Positions 46,460 to 58,555 of a stretch of DNA of 64,000 nucleotides are shown here, one piece after another (the first letter of the stretch is position 1; each line of letters starts with the position of its first letter). Under the pieces are notes generated by a model. That model was not told the origin of the DNA, searched no databases, and saw only the letters and a program-made list of their open reading frames with translations. The translations under genes and the position numbers were made by a program. This DNA comes from Coniella vitis (taxonomy: Eukaryota > Ascomycota > Sordariomycetes > Diaporthales > Schizoparmaceae), in contig WUJK01000006.1 of assembly GCA_011317545.1 (NCBI GenBank), positions 1,860,001-1,924,000 of the forward strand. Direction: 5' to 3'.

Positions 46460-47010
46460 TTGAAGAAATGTTATCTGATGCCTTTTTCATACTAAACCTG
46501 TCTTTGATCATATCTTTGCTATAAAACAAAGAAGAGAGATTCCGTCCGTTGCTGGCCGTAATTGGTATTTGGCCGAGAGAGTGAGCAAGAATACAAGCCG
46601 ACAAGCAAACGACGTCGTGGAGCCCGCATAAAGATTCAAAATCTTCTGGTAGATGCCATTGTCAGTGCCATCATTAGATGACTCAAAAGTACCCCCCCCC
46701 CCAAAAAAAATACCAAGAATAACGTTCTGGAGGAGTAGAGAACACACACGGACGGTATCGCCTCGTTTTTTTATGCCTTGAATCTTGAGGTCGCCAGAAG
46801 TTCACGTGCTCTCCTGCATAGTCAGCAGCCCTAGTAACCTCACTTGATTTCATTCCTTGCACTGAAATAGTTGTTTTGCATGACAGTTGCCGCAAGAGGA
46901 GGGCAGTATGTGGTCCTCGTTGCGGCTGGTAAGCATAGTGGTATAGGTAGACTATAAGGATGTAAAACAACTCAATTTGTGCAAGAGGCCCGTCGAAGGT
47001 TTCGTTGTGT

Positions 47011-47586
47011 CTATTGGGTGCTCAAGAAAGCTGGTCTTCTCATAGCATTCAACGCATTGAAACATGTTCGTGAGGCACCATTTCTTAAGAGACGACAATC
47101 AGTCAAGGGCGCATGCGAACGGTCGTCTTCACACCAGAACCTTTCCAACTTCGAGATAATAATCCAATCTTGATTTGCTTTATGTACCTGCCTCGAACAG
47201 AAGTCTCCGGACCCAGTTGAGGATCCAGAAGGAAAAAGCAGTTTACCGTCTGAAGGCGTCAGGTAACCTTCCTTGACAACAAGTATTTGCCCTGACAAGA
47301 CAGATCTAAATTTGGATCGTCCTTTTCTTTCCCTTCCTTTCTTCTTCGACTTCTCGGGACGGATCGGAGGAGGCCAACATGAAGCACAGGCAACGATGTT
47401 GCACACTTGGAACCAGAGTTGATGCCTTGGCGCTGGAAGGATCGTGTTGGGAACTTCTCCGAGGTCGCATCTGCAGTGCTGGCAGTGCACAAATTCTGGG
47501 CAGGTAGGTTTCACAATTTGTTTCCCCTGGCTGTGTTGTCCAGCGTGTTCGCCACAGGACGATGCGAGATGCATGCGCATTAGCAT
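47011..47586 (-). CDS. Uncharacterised Cys-rich open frame, 191 residues (uncertain)
   Basis: Single frame from ATG 47586. Residues about 25-75 contain two cysteine clusters, CPEFVHCQHCRC and CNIVACASC, spaced like a possible zinc-binding unit, followed by a Lys/Arg-rich PEKSKKKGRERKGRSK. No family is recognised. A second long frame overlaps it on the same strand (47306-47944), so at most one can be real; neither has splice-site or conservation support that I can see. Confidence 0.2.
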   Translation of the reverse strand: MLMRMHLASSCGEHAGQHSQGKQIVKPTCPEFVHCQHCRCDLGEVPNTILPAPRHQLWFQVCNIVACASCWPPPIRPEKSKKKGRERKGRSKFRSVLSGQILVVKEGYLTPSDGKLLFPSGSSTGSGDFCSRQVHKANQDWIIISKLERFWCEDDRSHAPLTDCRLLRNGASRTCFNALNAMRRPAFLSTQ

Positions 47587-50500
47587 ACAAGAGGTTGGTG
47601 TTAAGTAGCTTAGCAGGTCTGTACATGCAGGTGTACTCCTCCTTGTGTGAAGAATGCCTCAGAGAAACGTCATCTTCCTGCAATTTGTATATAGCGACGA
47701 TGGTGGGTTTGGGCTGACTGACTGCTTGATTTGGTTTTGTGGTAGGATTCATGTGTGAGCAATCCCAGTCTTGAACGTAGCACACAGACACACAAAGTCT
47801 TATCTCGGGTCCGCAAACCTCAAATAGTAGAGATGGCACAAGCCGACCTGCATGTTGAGAGATCTTCAAAGTGGCAAGACCATTTATCCTTTGGCTGCGA
47901 ACATGTGCCATGGGCAGAGTAGGCGTCACGCACCCAGTACCCAAGGCTTGTTTTTGGAAAGGTCATGTGAGAGGGAATGACAAGCACCACAAGTATCACC
48001 GCATCCCCGTCCTGGCATACAAGTCCCAATACCGAGATAAGCTATAAGCTTCGTGTGGAGCCGTCGCCGAATCACTTGATGCTAGTCGGCGACAACCAAA
48101 GGCTGCCGGCGCCATCATGTTCAGTAGCGAGCAGAAGAACAGAATCTATGTCGAAGGCGAAACGTGGGTAAACCACGTCTCCAAGACCCCTTGACTGAGC
48201 ATCTTTTTGCGGATGACCACGGTCATGTTCAGGAGAAGCTCGTAGAGAAATGAGACATCAAGTAATCCTCTCAATCTGACGGATAAGCAGTCGCTCAGAT
48301 AGACCGAGGACTGTCCTTGCTGCCATTAACCACTTGGTAAGCGCAGTTTCATCTCACGTAGTACCTTGTTTGTTCGAGCCAGAAATAGGGCACTTGAAGT
48401 AGCCCTCTCCTGATAGCGACTCGAGACAATTGTCCGAACACCTCGGCGCCTGGATTGAGTTGAGCGCGAAATCGGATGAGGGAGCCGAGTATCGCAAGTT
48501 GCAACACAAATTGGACGTAGACCGAGCCGATGTATGACTTTGAAAGCATCTTCACAAACCAAGACCTGAGATATCTCAGATCTGGTGAATCCATTGGTTG
48601 AGATCTACTGAACCTGCTTGACAGAGGCGCAGTGTCTCCAAACCAAACACACACAGCTGTCCAACCTTGAAAAATCCGGGAAACCATTGATCTATAGACC
48701 ACGATGCATAATTCCTCATCGGATTTAGAAGTACCTAGACTTGCCTGCCTCGACTGAGTATTCCAATCAGGCATCGATCCTTGAAAAGTTCAAGCAAGTC
48801 TCCTGAACAAGAGGAAGCTGGACTGCAGGAAAGGAGATGAAGGAAGATTGGATGAGGAATCCATAGAACCACTCTGATGGCCCGTATCAAATGCCAGTTC
48901 TCATTAGGCGACTTGTTCATGGGAGCAATCGACTCAAAGCACCCCTTTTAGCACGGTCGGAACACCATGCGTTGCGAGTACCTGCAACTTTGCAAAACGG
49001 ATCTTGTGATATTCCTCGGAACGCTTGATTCTTTGGAGAACGACTGGTACGGTCTGCCTAGAGGGTGGAAAGTTGTAGCCCAGGTATTTGCCAGGGGAGC
49101 TTATCAACACACATGGACACTCGGCGAGCACTGCTGTCTGTCGCACAGCCATCATCCAACGGGCCAATCGTCCATCGACAGTTTGGGCTTGGTGTGCTTT
49201 TGGGGGATAATTCAAAATCTGGAGATGCCCTAGTGGGATGGTGCAAAAGGCCGCGCTGGCCGCGGTAGCACAACGGGGCCGCGGCCTGGATGATGAGAAA
49301 AAAAAGGTGAGACCAGGATACAGCTACTAGGTACCTACTGTATAATTCCAGATGAACCCTTAGAATACATACGGTACATAGCACATAGTAGTACAGCAGA
49401 TGCGAGAGGAAATGCAAGTAGTGATTAGTCAGTGCATCTGCAGCTCCTTAAAATACGCGCGTGAGAACGAACAGAAAGGCAGCTTGCTGACCAAGCAAAA
49501 GGCGGATGGACAGTTGACGTGCTCTTTACTGTGGAGGGTATGCACACTGCGGTATGCACACTGCTCTCTCCTACTGTGTACTTTCACGAGAATCGATCAA
49601 GAGGATGGTGAGTTACGTAATCACGTGCGGCAAGCACGGGGCAGCTCTTCCCGCACCAAGTCAGGCGGGCTTGGCGAGCAAGCTGAAAAACCGGCAGCAG
49701 CACCCCCCCCGCGCGCTGGCCGTTCTGCGATTTCCCCTTCCTTTTCATCTTACATAAACAGCATCGCAGGCTGACTTAGCATCTCCAACCTGCACATCCC
49801 TCCATCGCGCATTGACGGGATTGTGATACTCAGCAGTTGACGCGTGATCTGTTATTCCAGTCAGCAGGATACTTTGTAAGTGGATTACCTCCTCTCGCTC
49901 TTCTTGGCCTTCTGTCATCTTCGGCTCATCGCATCGCCTGCGCCTGCGCCCGCGTCTGCTCCTTTGGCTGGGGATTGCCGTCTGCGTGTCCACTCGGCGA
50001 AAAGGTCGTTGCGTACCATGACAGTGCAACCTGCGCGTTCGAGAGCGAGACTCAGACAAAAGGAGAGCATTGGAATGGAGCAAGGACGACTCGTCAGGCC
50101 CAGTTCTCTGGGTTGCAAAAGCACACAGAAAAGCTGACTGCGCAGTCCATGCCTCACTAGGTAGCATCCAGCAATCCGGGCCAAGCCAAGTCCACCAGAT
50201 CCGGCCAAGCTGTCAGTCATCTCAACGAGCCGACACACAGCAGCAGTTTTGCACAGATACTCAACGCGTACGCCAGTGGAGAAATCCCCTCTCAACATAC
50301 TACCAGAGCATCAACAAGGTCTGTTGTTGCTTGAGTTGGAACCGCCTTCGCAAGGAAGACCAAGTGAGTGTGAGTGCGAGCAAGCGAGCGAGCCAAGGAG
50401 TCAAGCAACCTAGCCACTAGCCCTCCTGTTGGCGGCTAGTCGGAGATAAGTTGCAGAGTCCCCAGCTCGGGCTAATACGCTTCAGGCGGCGACATCCCTG

Positions 50501-50861
50501 CCTGACGGAGCATTTGCTTTGCAGTGTTTAGTCATCGCTGCAAAACCTCGGACTGCCGGTCGGATTACCTCACCCGCTCCCCTTGTTGTGTCGATTGCTT
50601 CGAGCTCGTCAACAAGACGGGTCCGTCGAGCCGAGAGCCCAAGCAGTTTGCAGCAGCAGCGCCAGTATTTAAGCTTTGCCAACCCGCCGCTGAGTCAGAC
50701 CACTGGCTGCCACTGCCACTGTACTGTCATCGAGACACGCCCAGCAAACGCCCAGCAAAACGCCCAGCAACACACGCCAAAAGTCTCAAACAGCCCCTCG
50801 TTTGACGCGCCTTGCTCGTCCCTGGCAAGCTTACTGTAATTCGTTGAGAACAAGCAGTAAG

Positions 50862-53226
50862 ATGCAGGCGGCTGCCAATATCAAGATTGGTGAGTATTTA
50901 TCAAGTACTTTGGGTTTTGCCTGGGCTCATGGCCCTCTCTCTCTCTCCGGTGATTCCGTCCTGCCTCTGTTCCTGCTCATCAAGAGTGTCTGTCTTCTTT
51001 GTGCTTTGCTGCTCCCACACCTCTTTGCTCTGCACCCTGCACCGCCAATGACACATCCTCTTGCGTCGCATCCACACACTCGCTGTTACACACCATCCAA
51101 CATTGTTTGTATGCGCTTCTCCTCAGTCATGCTCGCTCCACCACGACGCTTGCATCTCGCACCTCTGTCGCTTTGCTTCGGCTTCCTACCAACTCCTCCT
51201 CCTCCCCCTTCCTGTCTGTCTGCTCCCTGGCGGGTTGCTACTGCTATTGTTGGCTGCAGCTTGCGTGTTCCTTCTGCTCTCCCATCGTCCGAGTTGGCCG
51301 AATTGTGTTTCAAGTGGCACACTTGCAGAAACGACTCTGCCCTCGTAAGGCTGAGCCGGCCGGTGTTGCCAAATCAAGTCACGCGCAAAGCTTCGTCTCT
51401 GCGTGTATTTCGGTAGTTCCTATTTCCCCAGCCCGTCCCAGTCCATCTCACACAAACCGCGTCGCGCAGTGGCTTTTGACACGGCCCTTACATAATAAAA
51501 GATCGTCCTCTCCTCTCCCCAGGGCCCAGTTTCTTCCCCCATTTCTAGTCAGCTCGCCCCAAAAAAGGCTATGCGAGCGAGGTACCTTGACGGTACACGC
51601 CCTGAATCTCTTTTGGCCCTGTCTTTTTTTATTATTATGTTTTCCTCTTATTAAGCCAACCATAAGTAATCAACCCTTTTTCATTGCGCTCCGTCTCACC
51701 CGGGCCACAGCATTTGTCTGGAGATATTTGGACAGCAACAAGAAACCCGAGGTTTACGTTGGGTGCGTCTGAACACGCCGCCGCTATTTGTACGCTTTAC
51801 TCCGTCAAATAACCAGAAGTCCTCTTGCTTTTGTAGGGGTATGTTGTCGTCGTCGTAACCATTTCGGTTCTCTGACCCTGATATATGGCTTGCTATACGG
51901 GGGTTGGCCGAGTTGGCTTACTTCATCCAGCACTTGTTGCGCCTTCATCTGTCATCCACCACCGTTTTTGGCGTCGTGACTTACATATCCCCCAATCTCA
52001 TTACCTCAGCAAGCTCTATTATTATGACCACGGGCTAGCGCATGAGCCACATGCTCCCTAGTTCGCTGTAATGGCGCTGCTTTGTTGATGAGATGTCAAC
52101 TCACAACATGTTGCCTCGGAGCCAATTACATTTTTTGCAGCAGCACGTCCCTCCCCGCCTCCGACTGCATGATGCCCTGCGGCGCCGACTTGCACATACA
52201 TTCCCTTCTTGCTCCTATCGCGCGCCGAGTCTACTTGTACCGTGATACTGACGATGCCACGATCTTGTCGCAGAGCCTAGAGGACAACCTGGACCAAACA
52301 CTACCAGCCCAAACGGCAACGGCGCCAGGCCTCAACCCAAGCTCATTCCGCGTCCTCAGCCACTGCACGTGGAGACGGCGCCCGTCCCGCAGCCGCAGCC
52401 GCATGGTTATACCGAGCCTGTCACACCCCCCGTCTCTGCGCCTGTCCTCGACCCAGAACTCTCTCTGCACCCTTCGTTGAGAAGTCCAGGCTACGCTCCC
52501 ACCGCCAACATGATGTCGACAGGTGCCCCAGTCCCTCCTGAGCAGCAGCATCAGCAGCAGCATCCTGGCGCTATACCCGGCCCCGTAAACCCTGCCGGCG
52601 TACCTCCTCCTATCGACCCGAATGCTGAGGGTCGCAAGGCAAAGCGCGAGCTGTCAAACTCCAAACGCGCTGCCCAGAACCGTGCCGCTCAAGTATGCTC
52701 ACTTCCCCGACATTGGTCTAGGGGCCCGAATATTGCTTGCTAATCTCTTGTGCAGCGTGCTTTCCGTCAGCGTAAAGAGGGCTACATCAAGAAATTGGAA
52801 CAACAGGTTCGCGACTATGGCGAGATGGAAAACCAGTTCAAGATGCTGCAATCCGAGAACTACTCCCTGAGGGAGTACATCTTGCACCTCCAGTCTCGCC
52901 TCGTTGATGCCCAGATTGAACCGCCTCAGCCACCGCCAAATATCAACCTTAACGCGGCGCCTGGTGTGGCTGGGCCACCACCACACGGCCTTCCTCAGCC
53001 AGAGCCTGAAGCAGTCGGCTCACCTCCAGCCGAGCCAACGCCCAACACGGGCTCCGCAACAGGCGCTGCAACTTTGGATGCCGTTGCTCAGGCAGTCCAG
53101 AGCTTGAGCCGTGAGACTGCTTTCAAGCCCGAAGTAGAAAGCCAGGCCGCCGAAGACCAGCGAACAGCAGAAGAGATTTCGCGGCAGCTAGCGCAGGCAG
53201 AGTCTGTCCCTGCGGCCAACATGTAG
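50862..53226 (+). CDS. kapC: KapC-type bZIP transcription factor
   Basis: Nuclear bZIP regulator of the fungal KapC/Fcr3 (Yap-like) group. Exons inferred: 50862-50889 (MQAAANIKI), 52274-52692 and 52756-53226, joined in phase to 305 residues. The basic region is interrupted by the 63-nt intron exactly at SKRAAQNRAAQ / RAFRQRKEGYIKKLEQQV, a join that restores a perfect bZIP. The leucine zipper continues through MENQFKMLQSENYSLREYIL. The N-terminal part is Pro/Gln-rich and the C-terminus contains PPPNINLN, typical of KapC. The first intron would be 1384 nt, very long for this genome; GTGAGT and TCGCAG borders and phase fit, but the start exon is less certain than the rest. An internal start in exon 2 is an alternative (ATG at 52511, MMSTGAP). 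Confidence 0.82.
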
Positions 53227-54121
53227 GACATGAAGGTTCATGGATATGGCCAGTCCGGAAGTCCAAACACCGGGGATGACGACTCTCATCACCCGTTCAC
53301 TGTTTGATTAGAAAACAGGCTCCAACACGCCCATAGGTGTGTAGCCTTTGCTGGCTGGCTCGTCCAGGAAAACAATACCCGCTGTATGATTCTCAGTATT
53401 CATCCCCCAATCCGTCTTGCCTGCTCAGCGCCAGACAGCCGCGATTGTCACGGATATTGCATTTGATTTTGATTCTAGCAGGAGCGCGAAGGTAAGTTGA
53501 TGAATGGAGGGTGGTGAGTGGTGTGAGTGGTAGCATGAAGTTAAGGGAAGGGGGTGGAGGGAGGCCTTACTCAAAGACTAGAGAAAAGAGAGCTTTTAAG
53601 ATGAGGCGTCTTGTGCATAAACAACTGTGCATCTTTTTCTTTTCTTTCTTCTCTATTTTAGACTGATATACGGTAGAGAGGGACTCTTAGCAATGGACGG
53701 CGTAGGGTGAGGATCTCTAGGTTTGGAAGGTTATTATATGATTCATTATCAAGTTTGTTTGTTGGGCTTATCACATCCTCAATTTGCGTTTCCCACACAG
53801 GCATCTCTCATCGTATGCGCTGGGCTCTTCACTTCTTGATGCAAGCATTTCAAGGTATGAAAACATAGTATATACCTATATACTTGCCCTCAACTCCAAG
53901 TCCACAATATTCCAAGTATACAATACTTTGTACTAACTAAGCTATCATGTTCCTCTCCGGTTTTCAACCATTCTCTTGGCCCATCGAATCTTTGGTCCCT
54001 GAGGCAATCCCATTGCTGGCTTCACTGGTACCATGCTGATGGTGCTGAAGCTTCCTAACCTGACTTCTCTTCACATACATACAAAGGTAGTCCTTTGAAT
54101 CATCTTCCATCTGTTGTGTAC
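53227..54121. other. Convergent intergenic, kapC / ARP5
   Basis: Shared 3' flanks. AT-rich from about 53580 onward. No gene or recognisable element is found. Confidence 0.5.
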
Positions 54122-56726
54122 CTACGGAATGGCATTCCCCAAGTCATGTTCCTTGATGGAGGTGGAAAAACATATTAGCCACAATATATCTCAAGAAATG
54201 ATCAATGACACAGGGTAAAACACAAAAATACAGTCAAGAATAGAAATGCAAGTGGAAGAAGGGAGGGGGAAGAAAGGACCATAAGATCCCGGGTAGGCTC
54301 ACCTTGAACCACTCTCCACCCTTTTCAAGATACTCCTCCCTTGTGACTCTCGCCCGACGCCACTCGTCACCGCCCGCCCACTGCGCTGCACCGCGCCACG
54401 CATCAAGCACCGCATCCTTCGCCCTACGAATCTTGAGCGGTGCGCCATCAGGCAACAAAGGCTGGAGTCCCTTTCGCAACCTCTCGTCAAAGTTCTCAAA
54501 GAGCGTCGCACCACCCGTCAAAAACACATCCTTGAGAAACTCGTCACGATCCAGTCCTGGTATGGCAGTCAGTCGCTGCGAGAGTATATCGCCCGCAATC
54601 TCGACCACGCCCGCCTGGTCGACGCCTGCTAGAGCGCTTGGCTGGAAAATGACTTCAGGTACGCGGATTCGCTCAACGTTGAGGTGGATCTGGTTACGCT
54701 CTGCTTGGCTTCCTTCGTCGACCGGCCGTGGGCCGTAGCGCCACGCATGGAGAAGGGACTTTGTCCAGTTGTTTTGGGCCTCGACGGTGTCTTCATAGGT
54801 AAAATTCGGGTCGTACTGCAGCAGATCGTGCTCAAGGTTCTGGATAGTCGTATCGAGGTTCTCTTCTTCATCCTCGTCGTCGCTGTCGCCCTTATTGGCG
54901 CCCACAGCCACATTACGATAGACGCCCCAGTCTGCATCGTCAGCGCCAAAGTCATCGTCGTCACCGCCACGACGCCGCTTGCGCCCAGTCGTGGCGGAGG
55001 GGTTATCAGACGCGAGATTGGCGAGCGTCTTCATGCGCATCTGGGAGGCGAGCGACTTGCGGTTCCCCAGGTCTTGCTTGAGGCGATCGCGCTCCTTGAT
55101 TTTGGCGAGCGTTTCGAATCGTGCTTGCCGCCGCTCGTCGAGCCAGCCTTCGAGATCATTTGTGCGCTTCTCTTCGTCTAGGCGAGCAATCTCTGCGATG
55201 CGAGCTGCCTCGGCTTCTTTTTCAGCCTTTGCGCGCGCGCGAGCCTCGTGGTTGGATTTGAGGAGCCGTTGCTGGCGTTTGGCTTTTATGCCGGCTTCGT
55301 CCAGCTCTTCGTCTGGTACTTCGAGGAGGCTGAAGTCGGGCGCTTCCGCTTGCTCCTCTTCGGCTTCGCCGCCGAGGTCCTTTTGTCGGGCGCGTTTGAT
55401 GTTTTGCTCCAGGTTCTTGACCAGCTTGTCAAGGTGTGCCTCATCTTTGACTTCAGCATCGTCGAGGATGCGCTTGGTTTCTTTCTTGTTCTGATCCACC
55501 AGCCTCCGCTGTACGTCCTTGTAGTACTCCAACTCTTGCTCCTTCTTCATCAATCGCTCTAGACGCATCTTGGCGGCTTGCTCCTGCAGTCTACGCCCGC
55601 TCTCCTTTTTGCGCTCCGCGATCTTGGCCAGTTCCTCTTCCGTCTTTTGCACAATGACCTCTTCAGTGTAAGGGTATTGGATGATGCGCTCTCGGTCCTC
55701 CAAACCAGTCCAATCGAGGTACGTCGCCAATTCGTTATCGTAATCCTTGGACAGGTAGCAGTGGTCGCGCACCATGAACTCGGCCTGCGAAGCGTTCAGT
55801 TTGCCGGGGAAGTGGTCATACTTTAGCCGAATCAGCTTCATCAGGTACTCTGCGGCGTGGTAGCCGCCCCAATTCAGGCGCGTAGCCTGCGCCAGCATGG
55901 GTCTTTGGTTGTAAACGGGTATCACATGTGTTGCACTATAGGACGAAGACACGACCAGGCCTGTGTTGCCTCCATTGTAGCGGTATGAAAAGAGCGAGTC
56001 GATTCCGTATGTAACACTGGGAGCGCCGTAGCATTCGAACAAGATTTCGGTCATTGCTGTCGTCCCCTAGTATTAATAAATCGTTTGGCATGTGGTGCGC
56101 TGTGTTCTTTTTCAAGCTGGGGCGACTTACACTTCCTGGAGTACGGTAGGTTGGCCACAGCCTCTGTCATGACAATTGGCACGTCAATATTCCCGTCGAC
56201 ACCATTCATACCCAGCTTGAGAAAGATGTAGTCCAGGACATGCTCCATGACATCCCAGTTGGCCGTGATGCCCGTGCCGGCCTCAAAAGCATTTCGGATG
56301 TGGCCGCGTGCGGTCGTGTCCGAATAGCAGTCCCAGCCGGCGAGAGAGAAGGTGCGGCCTAGCTTGCGATCGCGGTATTTGGCCATAATAGGAGGTATTG
56401 CAAGACGGGGGGTGGCATCAAACGACCATCCTGCGCGAATGGAGGAGGAGCCTGAGAGAGAAAGGCGCAGTAGCCTATGTTAGCTGGTAGTCGTATGCGC
56501 GATGAGACGCTCAAATTTGAACGAAGGCGCGGGACAGCGTACCATTGTCTATTATAATTGCGGCATCACCATCCTTTTGCTGAAGTGCCTTCTCGCGACC
56601 GTCTGGCTGGATGGGTATGGGTTTCTCGAACTTGACTTCCTTGACTGGGTATAGCTTCGGCGGTGGCAGATCGGTGGCTGGGCCAGGCTTGCTGAAGGTG
56701 GTATCGTAGATGGCCGTCGGCGCCAT
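54122..56726 (-). CDS. arp5: Actin-related protein 5 (INO80 chromatin-remodelling complex)
   Basis: Nuclear actin-related subunit of INO80, needed for nucleosome sliding. Exons: 56726-56543, 56451-56131, 56056-54303 and 54151-54122, all in phase (762 residues). N-terminal FEKPIPIQPDGREKALQQ and AAIIIDNG join across introns to SSSIRAGWSFDATPRLAIPP and IMAKYRDRKLGRTF. The actin core continues through LPYSRKSMTEILFECYGAPS, VTYGIDSLFSYRYN and TRLNWGGYHAAEYLMKLI. A long charged, coiled-coil insert (about 300-540), characteristic of Arp5, separates this from VFLTGGATLFENFDERLRKG. The 30-nt last exon (EHDLGNAIP) continues EKGGEWFK, replacing an intronic read-through tail. The start ATG at 56726 (MAPTAIYD) is preferred; upstream frame lacks another ATG. 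Confidence 0.93.
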
Positions 56727-57346
56727 TGTGGGCTGGTAGAGCGAGTTCAATGGAGAGAGGCGCCGGGTTGGGAAAGTTTCGGAGGATGATGTGTTGTGGC
56801 TGGTGTCTGGTCGAGCAGACAGGAGCTCACTGACTGACTGGCTGATCACGGTAACAATGGCAGCAGCGCGCAGAATTGGTTCATGGTGGACAGAGCGAGA
56901 AAGTTAAGTCCGCGCGTCTGGCTGCCAATAGCTGAAGAGAAGAATTGACAGCTGTTTAAGCTTGGGTGTGCGCGTACTTGTTTCTACAGCGAGAATCGCG
57001 TTGCTGAGAACGTTACAACCTTTCTATGATACAGAAGGAAGCTAGGCCTTGAGCTCCTTGCCTGTGCCTGCCGCTTGGTGACTGACGCGACAAGGCTGGA
57101 TAATTGGTGTCTTGCCCGTGAGGCTGACAGACGGGATGCTACAGTACATCAACTTGTCGCGACAGGTACCTCCGTACCCTCACCTTCCCTACAGCAATTG
57201 TAATAGTAAGCTCGACATCGGCAACCCCTTACCCTGCTGCAACAGTCTGGTCGCAACGTCGCGTTAAGGATTTGGCTTTCCATCTACAACCTCACGTAGA
57301 AACTCGCGACATCACGGCACTTTGAAGGAACGAATAGATAGAACAT
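56727..57346. promoter_or_regulatory. 620-bp divergent promoter region, ARP5 / pterin dehydratase
   Basis: Space between two outward-facing start codons. A CCAAT box is visible near 56929 (GCTGCCAATAG). No further defined site is claimed. Confidence 0.5.
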
Positions 57347-58129
57347 ATGGCTCTGCACCTCCTCCCTTGCAAACCCGGCCAGTTTGCCTTATTGTGCCCT
57401 GTTAAGCACACAAGAACCACCATTTCCACCATCGGCCGCCGTACCATTTCATCAACACCACCAGCCCTCATGTCTTCATCTACCACGACGCCAGATTTCT
57501 CAGAAGGATCCGATGTGGCCGTCCTCTCGAAAGAGCTACAAAGTCTGCAACAAAACAAGTGGTCGCTTACACAGAACGGACAAGGTATTGAGCGGTCCTT
57601 CCGATTCAAGAATTTTGCAAAGACGTGGGTAGGTTTTGTCTCTACACTATCAATACCTGCTTATTTATTATTTTCAGCCGTTCCCCCTTTTTGCTCTTGA
57701 AAGTGTACATTCTCCTTCAGTATCAAAAACTTATCAGTGACAGGATTTCATGACGGCTGTCTCGCTACAATGCGAACAGAAAAAACACCACCCTGAATGG
57801 GCCAACGTACGTCAAACCAATTCAATAACTCACTGTTGGAACACAGAGAAACTCATCGTACTCACGTCTTGCTTCATGTCCATGTTTGATTTCTACAGGT
57901 CTACAACACAACATTTATCCGCTGGACTACCCATCATCCGAAGGGGCTCTCTGCCAAAGACATCTCCCTCGCGAAGATATGCGACGAGCTGGCCCGGGAT
58001 TTTGGCGAGTTACCTCAACAACAGGGTTCTTCCAATCCTGCTAGCAGTAGCGGTGCGACTAGCCAGCTAAGTGCACTTGCTGACAACGCTGCTTCAACAG
58101 CTGGAGACTGCTGTATACCAAAAAAATAA
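57347..58129 (+). CDS. Pterin-4a-carbinolamine dehydratase
   Basis: Small enzyme (PCD/DCoH family) that dehydrates 4a-hydroxytetrahydropterin, recycling tetrahydrobiopterin. Three exons: 57347-57628, 57744-57806 and 57899-58129, joined in phase to 191 residues. The domain reads LQQNKWSLTQNGQGIERSF, RFKNFAKTW | DFMTAVSLQCEQKKHHPEW | VYNTTFIRWTTHHPKGLS. The HHPEW motif (His109, His110) and the second HH hold the active-site histidines. N-terminal about 45 residues are Thr/Arg/Ser-rich and could target mitochondria; a second in-frame ATG (57470, MSSSTTTPDFSEG) could give a shorter cytosolic form. The C-terminal tail is Ser/Ala-rich and not conserved. It is convergent with ERG25. Confidence 0.87.
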
Positions 58130-58555
58130 TTTTATACCTATTTCCTCGTTGGGCATGTACCCCGAGTACCATGTGTTAGGTCTAACAAATACTGGTACTA
58201 TAGATTGTCTTCATATCTCTTCATCATTCGCACATGTATTACTCTAATTATTCTAGAAATCCTTGGGAACGAACCAAAACGTTGGCTCGGTAAATATACC
58301 GGTGAAACAAGAGAGTACCGTGACCCTGTGCCAGAATACCAGCCTGGGATGACGGCCCCGGAATTGGACTACAGAAACAGATTCAGTAATCTTGATTCTG
58401 GCCCGACACGATACAACAGTGTAAAGCTGTCGCTCAATGCTCCATCGAGTCACTTTTGCTACATGTACAGCTTTCCAACTTGGTCTTCTCCGCCGGGTAA
58501 AGAAAGCAGGATGAGGACCATGAAGCTATACTGCAGTGGTGACGATTCATCGCAT
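58130..58555. other. Convergent intergenic, dehydratase / ERG25
   Basis: 426 bp of shared 3' flank. The ERG25 antisense frame runs across its right edge and is a shadow. Nothing else is seen. Confidence 0.5.

Larger units (their letters stand above)
45298..50861. other. 5.6-kb gene-poor region between maltase and kapC
   Basis: No conserved protein is recognised across this longest gene-poor stretch. It contains a (TTC)6 tract (45811-45828), a small open frame of 43 codons with a good start context (46328-46459), an uncharacterised minus-strand Cys-rich frame (47011-47586) and an inverted repeat (arms 48063-48070 and 48086-48093). The right part (about 49500-50861) is probably the kapC promoter and leader. 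Transposase, reverse transcriptase or terminal repeats were not seen. Confidence 0.5.

Noticed and set aside
47306..47944. 212-codon minus-strand frame
   Set aside because: Overlaps another frame on the same strand and shows no domain; probably a chance frame.
54234..54302. ARP5 C-terminus ending in a hydrophobic tail (FLPPPFFHLHFYS)
   Set aside because: This is read-through past a GTGAGC donor; a 30-nt downstream exon gives EHDLGN, the family ending.
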